Source of the DNA: Actinoplanes flavus
GTDB taxonomy: Bacteria > Actinomycetota > Actinomycetes > Mycobacteriales > Micromonosporaceae
NCBI RefSeq assembly: GCF_017592555.1
Contig: NZ_JAGFNS010000017.1
Coordinates: forward strand, 151,472 to 215,471
Reading direction: 5' to 3'
DNA: 64,000 nucleotides
Shown: one piece after another, positions 55,791-64,000 of the stretch
Numbering within the stretch: the stretch's first letter is position 1
Layout of the letters: each line of letters starts with the position of its first letter
Translations under genes and position numbers: made by a program
Notes under the pieces: generated by a model
What the model was told of the DNA's origin: nothing
Seen by the model: only the letters and a program-made list of their open reading frames with translations
Database searches by the model: none

Positions 55791-56906
55791 TCAACTGCCG
55801 GCGGTCACGTACTCGCAGCCCACCGTCCGGTCGTTGGTCCACCGCAGGCAGAAGTCACCGCTACTGCCATTGGCGCCACCGTCGAGCAGGTCCGCGGTCC
55901 GGTTGTTGGTCCAGTCATCGCCGGTCAGCCAGTCGTCACCGGCGCCGCCGTACATCTTGTCGGCGCCCGGGCCGCCGTAGAACACGTCGTCGCCGCCGAG
56001 ACCGTAGATGACGTCGTTGCCGCTGAGGCCTTCCAGCATGTTCGCCCCGGCGTTGCCGACGATCCGGTCGTTGCCGTCGCCGCCGACGAGGTTCTCGACG
56101 TCAGTGGCGATGTTGTCGCCCTCGCCCTTGCGTCCGTCGTCCGCGACCGCGTCGGCGTCCATGTTGACCGCGACGCTGTAGCTGAGGTACAGCACGGTGT
56201 CGGAGCCTGCCCCGCCGAAGATCCGGTCGGTGTCTGCAACGTCCGTGTACTCGAGCATCGAGATCCGGTCGTTGCCGGCGTCTCCGTAGTACACGTCGTT
56301 GCCGCCGTGTCCGTCGAGGGTGTCGTCGCCGTTCCCGCCGCGGACAAGGTCCCGGCCGTGCCCGTCGTCGATGGTGTCGGCGCCGTCACCGCCGTACAGC
56401 TTGTCGTTCTGCGACGATCCGTAGATGCGATCGTTGCCGCCGAGGCCCCAGATCTGATCTCCGCCGAGGTCGGCGTACAGGATGTCGCCGCGCGGACCGC
56501 CGGTGATCTTGTCGCTGCCGATGCCCCCGAAGGCCGTCATGGACAGGCCCGTGTTGTTGACGATCGTGTCGTTGCGGTCGTATGTGCTGACCCGCACCCG
56601 AGTCGGCGCGGTCTTCGTCGTACAACGCACCTTGGTCTTGTCGCCCTTGACCGCCTTGCATCCCGCGCCGGCCTTTACTGCGACCCGGTCGTCGACGGTG
56701 ATCGTGTTGCCGGACCGGCTGAGGAGCACCCGGTTCTGGTGGCCGCCGCCGGCCTTGTATCGGACCTTGGTGCCGTCATAGACGGAGACGACCCCGGCAC
56801 TGGCGGCCTGCGCGGGCGTCGCCACGACGCCGACGGCGCCCACGACGACCAACGCCAGCCCGGCGCGGGTCAGCCATACGGAACGTGACACTCGGAATCC
56901 CCTCAT
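55791..56906 (-). CDS. Secreted RTX-like calcium-binding repeat protein
   Basis: 371 residues. Signal peptide (RAGLALVVVGAVGVVATPAQA), then from about residue 120 many GGxGxD nonapeptides (GGNDRIYGS, GGDGADTID, GGNGDDTLDG, GGAGDDWLTG), the calcium-binding beta-roll of hemolysin-type repeats. Four cysteines lie outside the repeats. No enzymatic domain is seen. It is probably exported through the general pathway rather than type I, as it has an N-terminal signal. Confidence 0.88.
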   Translation of the reverse strand: MRGFRVSRSVWLTRAGLALVVVGAVGVVATPAQAASAGVVSVYDGTKVRYKAGGGHQNRVLLSRSGNTITVDDRVAVKAGAGCKAVKGDKTKVRCTTKTAPTRVRVSTYDRNDTIVNNTGLSMTAFGGIGSDKITGGPRGDILYADLGGDQIWGLGGNDRIYGSSQNDKLYGGDGADTIDDGHGRDLVRGGNGDDTLDGHGGNDVYYGDAGNDRISMLEYTDVADTDRIFGGAGSDTVLYLSYSVAVNMDADAVADDGRKGEGDNIATDVENLVGGDGNDRIVGNAGANMLEGLSGNDVIYGLGGDDVFYGGPGADKMYGGAGDDWLTGDDWTNNRTADLLDGGANGSSGDFCLRWTNDRTVGCEYVTAGS

Positions 56907-57264
56907 AAGACTAGGCGTGACGTTGCCGAGCCGGTCGGCCGCTGATCGTGCTGGTGAGGGAGCCCGCGAACTCGGCTGTCGGCGGGCGACCAGGAGTGGC
57001 GCCGGTCAGCAAAGCGGCCAGGAGGCCGGTAGTGACGATGCGCACGACGGCCCCCGAACCGAAGATCGACACAAGACATCGAGGATCGTAGTCGCAACGC
57101 TACGGTTCCGTCACGTCGTTAAGGCGAACAGGTCTCGCGCGTGAGCGAGTTCATTCCTGTGCGGGCACCGCGGGAGCACGGTCAGAGCAACCGGTGAGCA
57201 GCGCCACGTCCGGGACGCCGCATCCAATATTCAGACTTTTGGCCGCCGGGCCGAAGAGCCGGAC
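56907..57264. other. Intergenic region between RTX-like gene and chemoreceptor
   Basis: About 360 bp separating divergent genes. It must hold both promoters, but I see no clear consensus pair, palindrome or RNA gene. Confidence 0.5.
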
Positions 57265-58965
57265 ATGAAACTGGAGGTACGACGGCTGTGGCCGATCCTT
57301 GGTGCCCTAATCGCGTGCGTCCTGAGCTTCCTGCTGGTGCGGCAGGTCGCCACCAGTGCTTTCGGCGGCCTCGAAGCCAGTCAGGTGGCGCAGGACGCCG
57401 ACCGGATCCGCATCGGACTCGACGGCCAGGCCCGGCTGCTAACCGCGTTCGGCGTCACGAACAGCATCTGGGACGACGTCTACTTCGCGGTCGGCAAGGA
57501 TGACGATGATGCGTTCCTGACCGCGTTCCCTCCGGCGGACCAGCACGACGCCAACGACCTGGACGGCGTCCTCGGCGTCGGTCTCGACGGCACGCTGCGC
57601 ACCGGCGGGCTCACCGCCGACGCCGACGAGTTCGGCGCGCTGCCCGCCGCGCTCGCGGATCCGGCCGTGCTCCAGCGGCTGTACGATCCGGACGCCGCGG
57701 CCGGCACGCCCGTCTGTGGTGTGCTGTCGGCCGGCGGTGGATACCTGTTCTGTGGGCTCGGCACGTTCCCCAGCAGCGGCGAAGGTCGCCCGTCCGGTGG
57801 CCTGGTGCTGCTCAAGGCGCTGAACACCGATCGGCTCGGCGCGCTCGGCAAGGATCTCGGTCTCAGCATCGGCCTGGTGGACGGTGTCCGCCCGGACGCC
57901 GTCGCGCAGCCCACGCTGAGCAGCACGATCGGTGATGTCGGGGTGCACACCGCGATTCTCGGGGCGGATCGGATGGCGGTGGACGCGGCCATCGGCACGG
58001 TTGACGACGGCAGCCTGACCCTGGAGGCGGTCCAGCCGCGGCCGATCTCTCAGGCGGCCACCCGGACGGCGTGGCGACTGTTCGCCCTGATCGCGGCCGC
58101 CACCGTGCTGCTGGTCGTCCTGATGCGCTGGTCCACCCGGCGGACGCTGCGGACGCGAGTGCGCCCGCTGCGCGAGACCACCGAGCAGATCATCGCGTCG
58201 GGCGACCACACGCTGCGCATTGACGCGGACGGCACGGACGACCTCGCCGGGCTCGGCAAGGCCATCGACAGCATCCTCGACAGGATCAGTGCCAACGAGG
58301 ATCTGTTGCGTACCGAGCAGGAGCAGCGGCAGCGCGAGTTGCAGCTGGCGCACGAGGAACAGTCCGCCGCCCAGCAGGCCGCCCAGCAGGCGGCCCGGGA
58401 ATTGGTCACGAACACGTCGGCGGTGGTCAACGGGCAGCTGACCGACGTCTCGGAGCGGGCCGGCACGGTCAGCGCCGCCGCGGCCCGGATCGAGGGGCAG
58501 GTCGCCGACGTGCGTAGCGTCGCCGGTCGTCTGCTCACCGGCAACGCCGCGGCCACCGCGGCGATCGAAACCCTGCACACCAGCCTGCGCCGGGTCGACG
58601 AGGTGGCCCGCTTCATCGGCGGCATCGCCAAGCAGACGAACCTGCTCGCGTTGAACGCCACCATCGAGGCGGCCCGGGCCGGCGCGGCCGGCCAGGGCTT
58701 CGGGGTGGTCGCCGACGAGGTGAAGACCCTGGCTCTGACGACCGCGGAATCGACGCAGACGATCAGCTCGACCCTGGACGAACTGAACGGGCACGTCGCC
58801 GCGGTCGCCGAGATCATGTCGGCGATGAGCGCGGCGATCTCCGACATCGACCTGACCACGGCCCGCGCGCGGGACATGACGGCCGAGCAGGCCAGCACGC
58901 TGACCGCGCTGACCGGTCAGGTGTCGGCGGCCATCGGCCGGCTGGACGAGCTGGCGCTGCACTGA
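57265..58965 (+). CDS. Methyl-accepting chemotaxis protein with CHASE4-like sensor
   Basis: 566 residues. Membrane segment at 10-32, an external sensor (about 35-270) with the CHASE4-like TNSIWDDVYFAV, second membrane segment at about 275-293, HAMP (about 295-350), a coiled stretch rich in Gln/Ala, then the signalling domain with hairpin tip IGGIAKQTNLLALNATIEAA followed by GFGVVADEVKTLA. It relays an extracellular signal to CheA/CheW. No che genes are nearby. Confidence 0.92.
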   Translation: MKLEVRRLWPILGALIACVLSFLLVRQVATSAFGGLEASQVAQDADRIRIGLDGQARLLTAFGVTNSIWDDVYFAVGKDDDDAFLTAFPPADQHDANDLDGVLGVGLDGTLRTGGLTADADEFGALPAALADPAVLQRLYDPDAAAGTPVCGVLSAGGGYLFCGLGTFPSSGEGRPSGGLVLLKALNTDRLGALGKDLGLSIGLVDGVRPDAVAQPTLSSTIGDVGVHTAILGADRMAVDAAIGTVDDGSLTLEAVQPRPISQAATRTAWRLFALIAAATVLLVVLMRWSTRRTLRTRVRPLRETTEQIIASGDHTLRIDADGTDDLAGLGKAIDSILDRISANEDLLRTEQEQRQRELQLAHEEQSAAQQAAQQAARELVTNTSAVVNGQLTDVSERAGTVSAAAARIEGQVADVRSVAGRLLTGNAAATAAIETLHTSLRRVDEVARFIGGIAKQTNLLALNATIEAARAGAAGQGFGVVADEVKTLALTTAESTQTISSTLDELNGHVAAVAEIMSAMSAAISDIDLTTARARDMTAEQASTLTALTGQVSAAIGRLDELALH

Positions 58966-58985
58966 TCAAACACGGCGACACCGGT

Positions 58986-59013
58986 CCCGGCAGTCCTCCG
59001 ACGGACTGCCGGG
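58986..59013. terminator. Bidirectional hairpin between chemoreceptor and sigma genes
   Basis: cccggcagtcc (58986-58996) and ggactgccggg (59003-59013) make an 11-bp stem with a 6-nt loop between convergent genes. Confidence 0.75.
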
Positions 59014-59015
59014 CC

Positions 59016-59564
59016 TCAGAGTCCGGCGAGCAGATACTCCCGCACCTGTCCCCGGGCCTGGTGGATCCGCGACTTCACGGTGCCTTCCGGAATGCCCAGG
59101 TGGGTGGCGATCTCCTTGTAGTCGAGCTGGCAGATGTCCCGCAGCACCATCGGCGCCACGAGTTCGGTCCGGGTCGACTCCAGTCGTTCGAGGGCGTCGA
59201 GCAGGTCGAGCCGGGACCCGGCGATCACACTGGTAGTCCGGGCGTCGGCCACGTCGACGGGCATCTCGCCGTACCCCTGTTCGGCGGCCCGCCGTTTGAG
59301 GGTCCGGTACGTCTGCCGCGACCCGTTGGCGATGATCACGTGCAGCCAGGTGCTGAATTTCGACCGGCCCTCGAATCCGCCGATGTTCCGCGCCACCTGC
59401 ATGAGCACGTCCTGGCAGGCCTCTTCGGCGTCCTGGTAGCAGGGCAGGAACCGGGAGCACCGGCGCAGCACGCCGGGCTGGATCGCGGCCAGCAGCATCT
59501 CGAGCGCGTTCCGGTCGCCGGCGGCCGCCCGCCGGGCCAGTTCTTCCTGTTGTTCGTCCCGCAC
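59016..59564 (-). CDS. ECF RNA polymerase sigma factor
   Basis: 182 residues from GTG 59564. Region 2 has QDAEEACQDVLMQVARN and FEGRSKFSTWLHVI; region 4 has LDYKEIATHLGIPEGTVKSR. It is divergent from a Ser/Thr kinase gene across 42 bp, so the two promoters overlap. No anti-sigma gene is adjacent, which makes the kinase a possible regulator. Confidence 0.9.
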   Translation of the reverse strand: MRDEQQEELARRAAAGDRNALEMLLAAIQPGVLRRCSRFLPCYQDAEEACQDVLMQVARNIGGFEGRSKFSTWLHVIIANGSRQTYRTLKRRAAEQGYGEMPVDVADARTTSVIAGSRLDLLDALERLESTRTELVAPMVLRDICQLDYKEIATHLGIPEGTVKSRIHQARGQVREYLLAGL

Positions 59565-59606
59565 GCCGTCCCCGTCCGCTGATTTAACAACGTTGATAAT
59601 ACGAGC

Positions 59607-60944
59607 GTGCAAGCACCTACCATGATCGGCCGGTACCGGATCACCGAGCGCCTCGGTTCCGGTGCGTTCGCCACCGTATGGCTCGCCGAGGACGATGTCC
59701 TGGAGTCCCAGGTGGCGATCAAGATCCTCGCGGAGAACTGGGCGCATCACCCGGATGTACGGGCCCGGTTCGAGCAGGAGGCGCAGGTGCTGCGCCGGGC
59801 CGATTCGGAGCGGCTGGTCCGGGTCCACGACTTCGGCGAGCTGCCGGACGGGCGCCCGTACCAGGTGATGACGTACGCGGCCGGCGGCACCCTCCAGGAC
59901 CGTCTGGAGCAGGGTCCGATGCCGGTCCGGAAGGCCCTGCGGACCGCCAGCGACATCGCCCACGCGGTGAGCGTCCTGCACGACTCCGGGGTCCTGCACC
60001 GCGACTTGAAGCCGTCGAACGTCCTCTTCGACACGGTCCGCGGCACCGAGCGGGTGCTCGTGGCCGACCTGGGTCTGGCCAAGGAGATCGCGCACGCCTC
60101 CGGGTTCACGGTGGTGGCGGGCACTCCGGGCTACATGGCGCCGGAGCAGCATCTGCCCGGCGGTGGTCTGGATGTGCGCGCCGACGTGCACGCCATCGGC
60201 GCGATGACCTATCAGATGTTGACCGGCCGGCCCCCGCAGCCGGGTAGGGCCGCCCCGTCGAAGTTGCGTACCGGCATCTCCCGCGAGGTGGACCGGGTGG
60301 TGATGCGGGCGCTGGACGCGGACCGGGATCGCCGCTGGCCGTCGACGGCCGCGTTCGCGACGGCTCTGGACGCTTCGGCGGCGGCCGCCCCGAGCCGGGT
60401 GCTGCGGTTGCTGCGGCACAGTGTGGGCGTGATGGTGGCGCTGGCGCTGCTGGCCTATCTCGGTGGCGCCACCGTCCCGAACAGCACGCCGTTCGGTTGG
60501 GTCCGGGTCGCCGACGATTCCAACACGCTGTCGATCGCGGTGCCCGCCGAGTGGGGACGTCAGCTGCGGGATTCCGGCTGGAACACGGCGGCCGTGGGGA
60601 TGCCGGCCGGGCCCGAGGAGGGTCTCCAGGTCGGCGCCGACCTGAGTTCGGACACGTCACCGGGGTTGTTCGCCGGCCGGAGCAGATGGCTGGTGCCGGG
60701 GAGCGTGGCTAAGGTCCCGCTGCATCCGGGGTGCGATCGGGCGAGCGACCGCACGATCGAGGTGGTCGGCTTCACCGGGCGGATCCAGCGCTGGATCGAC
60801 TGTCCGGGTGCGATCTCGTACGACGAGGTGCTCCTCACCCGGGCCGGCGGTGAACCCGGGCTGTACTTGCAGATCCGGCAGAGTGGCGGAGACCCGGACC
60901 GTACCGATGAGGTGCTCCGCACGCTGCGCTTCCCTCACTCGTAG
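59607..60944 (+). CDS. Serine/threonine protein kinase (PknB-type) with extracellular domain
   Basis: 445 residues. Kinase domain about 7-265: GSGAFATVWLAEDD, catalytic Lys in VAIKIL, HRDLKPSNVLFD, the DFG site as DLGLAKE, and APE in YMAPEQ. A membrane segment (about 275-292) and an external domain of about 150 residues follow, with two cysteines (HPGCDR, WIDCPG). GTG start. It should sense an outside signal and phosphorylate cytoplasmic targets. It overlaps the convergent lipoprotein gene by 10 bp. Confidence 0.92.
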   Translation: MQAPTMIGRYRITERLGSGAFATVWLAEDDVLESQVAIKILAENWAHHPDVRARFEQEAQVLRRADSERLVRVHDFGELPDGRPYQVMTYAAGGTLQDRLEQGPMPVRKALRTASDIAHAVSVLHDSGVLHRDLKPSNVLFDTVRGTERVLVADLGLAKEIAHASGFTVVAGTPGYMAPEQHLPGGGLDVRADVHAIGAMTYQMLTGRPPQPGRAAPSKLRTGISREVDRVVMRALDADRDRRWPSTAAFATALDASAAAAPSRVLRLLRHSVGVMVALALLAYLGGATVPNSTPFGWVRVADDSNTLSIAVPAEWGRQLRDSGWNTAAVGMPAGPEEGLQVGADLSSDTSPGLFAGRSRWLVPGSVAKVPLHPGCDRASDRTIEVVGFTGRIQRWIDCPGAISYDEVLLTRAGGEPGLYLQIRQSGGDPDRTDEVLRTLRFPHS

Positions 60945-61585
60945 CAGTTCTGCTTGTCGTGCTCGAGGCCCAACTCGGTGAGCTTGTTCTTGTTGTCGAA
61001 CCGGAACCGGTAGTGGACGTTCTTGTACTCGTCGTCCCACCCGGCGTACGCGTCTCCACCGGGGGTGGCCTCGAGCACCTCTACAGGGAGCTCCTCGATG
61101 TTGCGCCACTCGAAATCGGGGTAAGCCGCCTTCACCTGAGCCAAGGTGCTGCCGATGTGAATACCCTCCGGGGTCGCGATCCGGCCCCACGCCGGGATGG
61201 CGATGAGCCCGCGGTCGGTCGAGTGGGTGGTCTTGACCTCGCTGGATTTCGCCGCCCTGATCTCGGAGGCACCGCAGCCCTCCGCCACCAGGTCCGGCGA
61301 CTTGAGCTCACCGGTCGCCACCGCGTCCTCGACGCTCATCCCGATCTTCAACTTGCCGACGCCGGTCGGGCCGAAGACGAGGGCGGCACTCTTCGTCGAG
61401 GAGGGCGAGGAGGAGGACGAAGGGGAGGGAGAGGAGGCCGGCTTGGCGGAGGACGCCGAGGGTGACGGGGAGGGCGACGGGGATGCAACTCCGGCCGGCT
61501 TGGCCTCGCCGGCCACCGTCTGTGGGGCGTTGGCACATCCGGTGACAAGGGTCGTCATGGCGAGAGCCAAAATCGTGCGTCGCAT
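60935..61585 (-). CDS. Lipoprotein of unknown function
   Basis: 216 residues. Lipobox VTGC (Cys about 17), a Ser/Pro/Ala linker (about 30-68), then a globular domain with VGKLKIGMSVEDA and GSTLAQVKAAYPDFEWRN, similar in style to repeated 'I-x-x-G-M-S' modules of secreted actinobacterial proteins. Partner or ligand unknown; its overlap with the kinase gene may be chance. Confidence 0.75.
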   Translation of the reverse strand: MRRTILALAMTTLVTGCANAPQTVAGEAKPAGVASPSPSPSPSASSAKPASSPSPSSSSSPSSTKSAALVFGPTGVGKLKIGMSVEDAVATGELKSPDLVAEGCGASEIRAAKSSEVKTTHSTDRGLIAIPAWGRIATPEGIHIGSTLAQVKAAYPDFEWRNIEELPVEVLEATPGGDAYAGWDDEYKNVHYRFRFDNKNKLTELGLEHDKQNCYE

Positions 61586-61742
61586 CGTCGTCTGCCTTTT
61601 CTGCGATATCGGTCGGTCACATGGTGCGATGCGGCTTCCAGTGGCCCGGTTCGGGATCCAACATCACGGATGGATAACGGAGTCGCGGGTGTTCAGCAAC
61701 TAGCCACCCCACGGTCAGGTCGATCAGGGATCGTCATGATCC

Positions 61743-62954
61743 ATGCAACGGACCACGGGCCTCGCCGCTCTCGTCGCCCTCACGACCCTCGCCGCGGGCG
61801 CCCCCGCGGCCGCGGCCGATCGCCCGCTCCGGGAGATCACCGCCGCCGTCGAGACGCCGGCGCTCTTCGACGACGAGGCGGGCGGCATCGCGGACGCGGA
61901 CGACCCCGCGATCTGGATCAACACGGCCGACCGTTCGCGCAGCCTGGTCATCGGCACCGCCAAGAACGGTGGCCTGCGCGTCTACGACCTGAAGGGCCGC
62001 GAGGTCCAGTCGATCGCCACGCCCGAGGGCGGGCGTTTCAACAATGTGGACATCCTGACCGGCTTCACCCTCGGCAGGAAGAAGGTCGACGTCGCCGTCG
62101 TCACCGACCGCGGTCTCGACAAACTGCGCATCTACCGGATCGAGGCGAGCGGCCTGACCGACATCACGTCGGCCGACGCCCCGCTGCTGTTCTCCAAGGA
62201 CCAGGCCGAGGTGGCGGAGCAGGCCACCGGCTACGGCGTCGCCGTCTACGACCGGTACGCCGTGGTGAGCCGCCGCCACAGCACCCGCCTCGGCATCTTC
62301 CGGCTCGAGGAGCGCAACGGCAAGGTCACCTACCGCACCACCGACACCATCGATCTCCCGCGCGAGTTCCGCCTGCCCGACGGCACCAGCTGGACCCCTT
62401 GCCTCGAGCCGGGTGAGAACCCGCAGGTCGAGGGCATGGTCGTGGATGCCGCGGCGGGCGTGCTCTACGCCGCCCAGGAGGACGTCGCCCTGTGGCGCAT
62501 CAACCTGGCCGGCGGCACGTTCAGCAGCATCCCGCGGATGGTCGAGCGGGTCCGCGAGTTCGGCGAGCCGGCCACCTACGACCCCGAGTCGGAGGAGTGC
62601 ACCGTCGACTACCGGACCGGCTTCGGCGGCCGCATCACCGCCGACGTCGAGGGCGCGACCATCTACCCGACCGGCAAGCGAGACGGCTACCTGATCGTTT
62701 CCAGTCAGGGCGACAGCCGCTTCTTCGTGTACGACCGCCGCACCAACAGGCCGGTCACGATCTTCTCGGTCGTCGACGGAAAGCGCAGCGACGGCGTCCA
62801 GCACTCCGATGGAGCCGCCGTCACGGCCGTCTCCCTACCCGGCTACCCCAAGGGTCTCCTGATCCTTCACGACGGCGAGAACACCCCCGACGACGACCGC
62901 GCCAGCACCAACTTCAAGTTCGTCGACTGGCGCGCCCTGAACCTCCCGTCCTGA
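61743..62954 (+). CDS. Secreted beta-propeller phytase
   Basis: 403 residues with a signal peptide (TTGLAALVALTTLAAGAPAA). Propeller motifs DADDPAIWIN, GTAKNGGLRVYDL, RFNNVDI, and QVEGMVVD and QGDSRFFVYDRR carry the conserved acidic calcium ligands of the BPP phytase family. It releases phosphate from phytate outside the cell. A strong terminator follows. Confidence 0.92.
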   Translation: MQRTTGLAALVALTTLAAGAPAAAADRPLREITAAVETPALFDDEAGGIADADDPAIWINTADRSRSLVIGTAKNGGLRVYDLKGREVQSIATPEGGRFNNVDILTGFTLGRKKVDVAVVTDRGLDKLRIYRIEASGLTDITSADAPLLFSKDQAEVAEQATGYGVAVYDRYAVVSRRHSTRLGIFRLEERNGKVTYRTTDTIDLPREFRLPDGTSWTPCLEPGENPQVEGMVVDAAAGVLYAAQEDVALWRINLAGGTFSSIPRMVERVREFGEPATYDPESEECTVDYRTGFGGRITADVEGATIYPTGKRDGYLIVSSQGDSRFFVYDRRTNRPVTIFSVVDGKRSDGVQHSDGAAVTAVSLPGYPKGLLILHDGENTPDDDRASTNFKFVDWRALNLPS

Positions 62955-62964
62955 CCGAGAAAAA

Positions 62965-62998
62965 CCGGGCCTTCCGCCGATGAAAGCGGAAGGCCCGG
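62965..62998. terminator. Strong hairpin terminator after phytase
   Basis: ccgggccttccgc (62965-62977) and gcggaaggcccgg (62986-62998) form a perfect 13-bp stem with an 8-nt loop. Confidence 0.88.
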
Positions 62999-63010
62999 CC
63001 TGAAACCATT

Positions 63011-63034
63011 TTTCGGTACGGGCTACGCCGCCCA
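63011..63034. repeat. Copy of the inverted-repeat core found at 1.3 and 1.6 kb
   Basis: cggtacgggctacgccgccc here matches the left-arm core at about 1286-1305 with one change, and the right arm at 1591-1610 in reverse complement. All three copies lie between genes. Confidence 0.55.
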
Positions 63035-63132
63035 CAAAGCACGAAAACCGTTCCCGGCTTCGCCGCGACCGGCCATTCCGGTCAGGCCAGTTCGCAATCT
63101 TGAACGACGGAAAGTCACGAAGGTCCGGGCCG

Positions 63133-63624
63133 TCAGTTCCAGTACCGAAGCACCGCCGCGTACAGGTCGTCGGCGTTGCACCGCAGTCCCGTGGCGCTGA
63201 TGTGCACCCCGGACAATCCGGCCCCCTGGTTGATTCGGTGCAGCATGGCGGTCCCCCCGGACAGGTACTCCCGCTCGAACGCCTCATCGAGGTCCAGGGT
63301 CACGAACCGCTGCCGTTGCACCTTCACTTCACGCACCCGCAGCACCGACGTCCAGGGGATCATCTGTGTCGACAACCGCACGTCCCGAACCCCGTCCGGC
63401 CCGATCTCCACGACAGGTCCGCGGTGCGACAGCTGCTGCCCGGTCCGGACCACCCCGAAGCCGAAGAACAGCACTCCGACAGCGCCGAGACCCACCTGGA
63501 TGAGGGCGCCGACCGCCGGCAGCCCTGGCAGGCCGTCGACGAGCATGTACCCGGCCGCCCCGAGCAGCGCCACCGCGCCCAGAACCAACCCGAGAGTCTT
63601 CGGCACCGACCGATGAACAACCAT
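63133..63624 (-). CDS. STM3941-like membrane protein
   Basis: 163 residues. Two hydrophobic segments (about 12-30 and 40-60) are followed by a PH-like cytoplasmic part (GPVVEIGPDGVRDVRLSTQM, then IPWTSVLRVREV). The plan resembles STM3941-family proteins. Function unknown. ATG at 63624; a longer frame to 63696 would run into the rRNA terminator. Confidence 0.7.
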   Translation of the reverse strand: MVVHRSVPKTLGLVLGAVALLGAAGYMLVDGLPGLPAVGALIQVGLGAVGVLFFGFGVVRTGQQLSHRGPVVEIGPDGVRDVRLSTQMIPWTSVLRVREVKVQRQRFVTLDLDEAFEREYLSGGTAMLHRINQGAGLSGVHISATGLRCNADDLYAAVLRYWN

Positions 63625-63658
63625 CGTGGCGTCCCCTTCCACGACCAGAAGACAAAAA

Positions 63659-63690
63659 GAAAGGCCCACCCCGTACGGGGTGGGCCTTTC
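63659..63690 (-). terminator. rRNA operon terminator
   Basis: gaaaggcccacccc (63659-63672) pairs with ggggtgggcctttc (63677-63690), a 14-bp stem with a 4-nt loop. It lies just downstream of 5S rRNA on the minus strand, with an A/T-rich run after the hairpin in that direction. Confidence 0.88.
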
Positions 63691-63703
63691 TATCACGTTG
63701 AGT

Positions 63704-63820
63704 CCGGCGGCGTCCTACTCTCCCACACCCTCCCGAGTGCAGTACCATCGGCGCTGGAGGGCTTAGCTACCGGGTTCGGAATGTAACCGGGCGTTTCCCC
63801 TCCGCTATGACCACCGAAAC
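63704..63820 (-). rRNA. rrf: 5S ribosomal RNA
   Basis: About 117 nt on the minus strand, starting gtttcggtggtcatagcg and containing the conserved ccgaacccggtagctaagcc loop B/C region and ggtactgcac, ending near cgccgccggact. The ends are estimated by pairing of the terminal stem. Confidence 0.93.
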
Positions 63821-63930
63821 ACCTTTCAGCACAGCGAAGAACCAGCAACCCGCGCCGGCCGAAACCGGAACAACGGGGTGGTTGTTCGTTTGCTGTGAAT
63901 CACACAGTGGACGCAAGTAAAATGTTTAGG
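63821..63930 (-). other. 23S-5S spacer
   Basis: About 110 bp between the 23S 3' end and 5S 5' end. It contains no tRNA. The complementary stretches expected for RNase III processing were not resolved by eye. Confidence 0.6.
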
Positions 63931-64000
63931 GTGGTTAAGCCCTCGGCCTATTAGTACCGGTCAACTCAACACGTTACCGTGCTTACATCTCCGGCCTATC
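63931..64000 (-). rRNA. rrl: 23S ribosomal RNA, 3' end (continues beyond window)
   Basis: The minus strand reads ...gataggccggagatgtaagc and later ccggtactaataggccgagg followed by gcttaacc, the conserved 3' end of bacterial 23S rRNA. The exact 3' end is approximate. The operon enters from the right edge and is transcribed leftward. Confidence 0.9.

Noticed and set aside
56907..57264. Possible short frames between the RTX-like gene and the chemoreceptor
   Set aside because: Frames are short, of mixed codon character, and without start signals.

Overview
The window is high-GC actinobacterial chromosome. Its BldC-type regulator, futalosine-type menaquinone genes, System II cytochrome c maturation, many PP2C/STAS/anti-sigma switch proteins and secreted polysaccharidases point to Micromonosporaceae, most likely Actinoplanes or a close relative. 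That placement is inferred from gene content only.

Layout. 0-5 kb: 3' end of a DEAD-box helicase with a repeat-rich tail, a long inverted repeat, a glycolipid-binding-fold protein, a membrane-anchored metallopeptidase, and a cysteine desulfhydrase-like enzyme coupled to an Lrp regulator. 5-11 kb: bldC, a UbiX/UbiA/UbiD menaquinone set split by a SigE-family sigma factor and its membrane partner. 11-17 kb: a tightly packed minus-strand chain, hemL - phosphatase - resA - ccdA - resB - ccsB, joining heme synthesis to cytochrome c assembly. 17-20 kb: a STAS protein, a membrane protein whose upstream sigma gene appears lost at two poly-G runs (20 and 29 G, probably an assembly fault), and a PL3 pectate lyase.

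20-37 kb is dominated by signalling: a giant hybrid kinase with seven near-identical 92-residue HAMP-type units and its response regulator, a divergent HATPase-GAF-PP2C protein, and a six-gene stressosome-type operon (RsbR, RsbS, RsbT, HATPase-PP2C, histidine kinase, REC-PP2C). 37-45 kb: mscL, a small gene under a perfect actinobacterial SOS box, an anti-sigma-like zinc protein, a CGNR regulator, an L,D-transpeptidase, and a LacI-controlled divergent pair of glucan/mannan hydrolases (GH16, GH26) with two palindromic operators.

44.8-51.2 kb is a decayed actinomycete integrative element (AICE) at the 3' end of tRNA-Lys(UUU). A perfect 118-bp direct repeat bounds it. Remnants of TraB, a Spd-type membrane protein, a replication initiator and a tyrosine integrase survive. 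The interior carries a lower-GC three-gene cassette (TIGR04255-like protein, HTH protein, 'SQDCDL' protein) and a broken phosphotransferase. This cassette is the best candidate here for an undescribed system, possibly defence.

51-64 kb: a truncated methyltransferase, an unusual class A PBP fused to a class A beta-lactamase-like domain, an RTX-like repeat protein, a CHASE4 chemoreceptor, a divergent ECF sigma/Ser-Thr kinase pair, a beta-propeller phytase, and the 5S and 23S 3' ends of a minus-strand rRNA operon.
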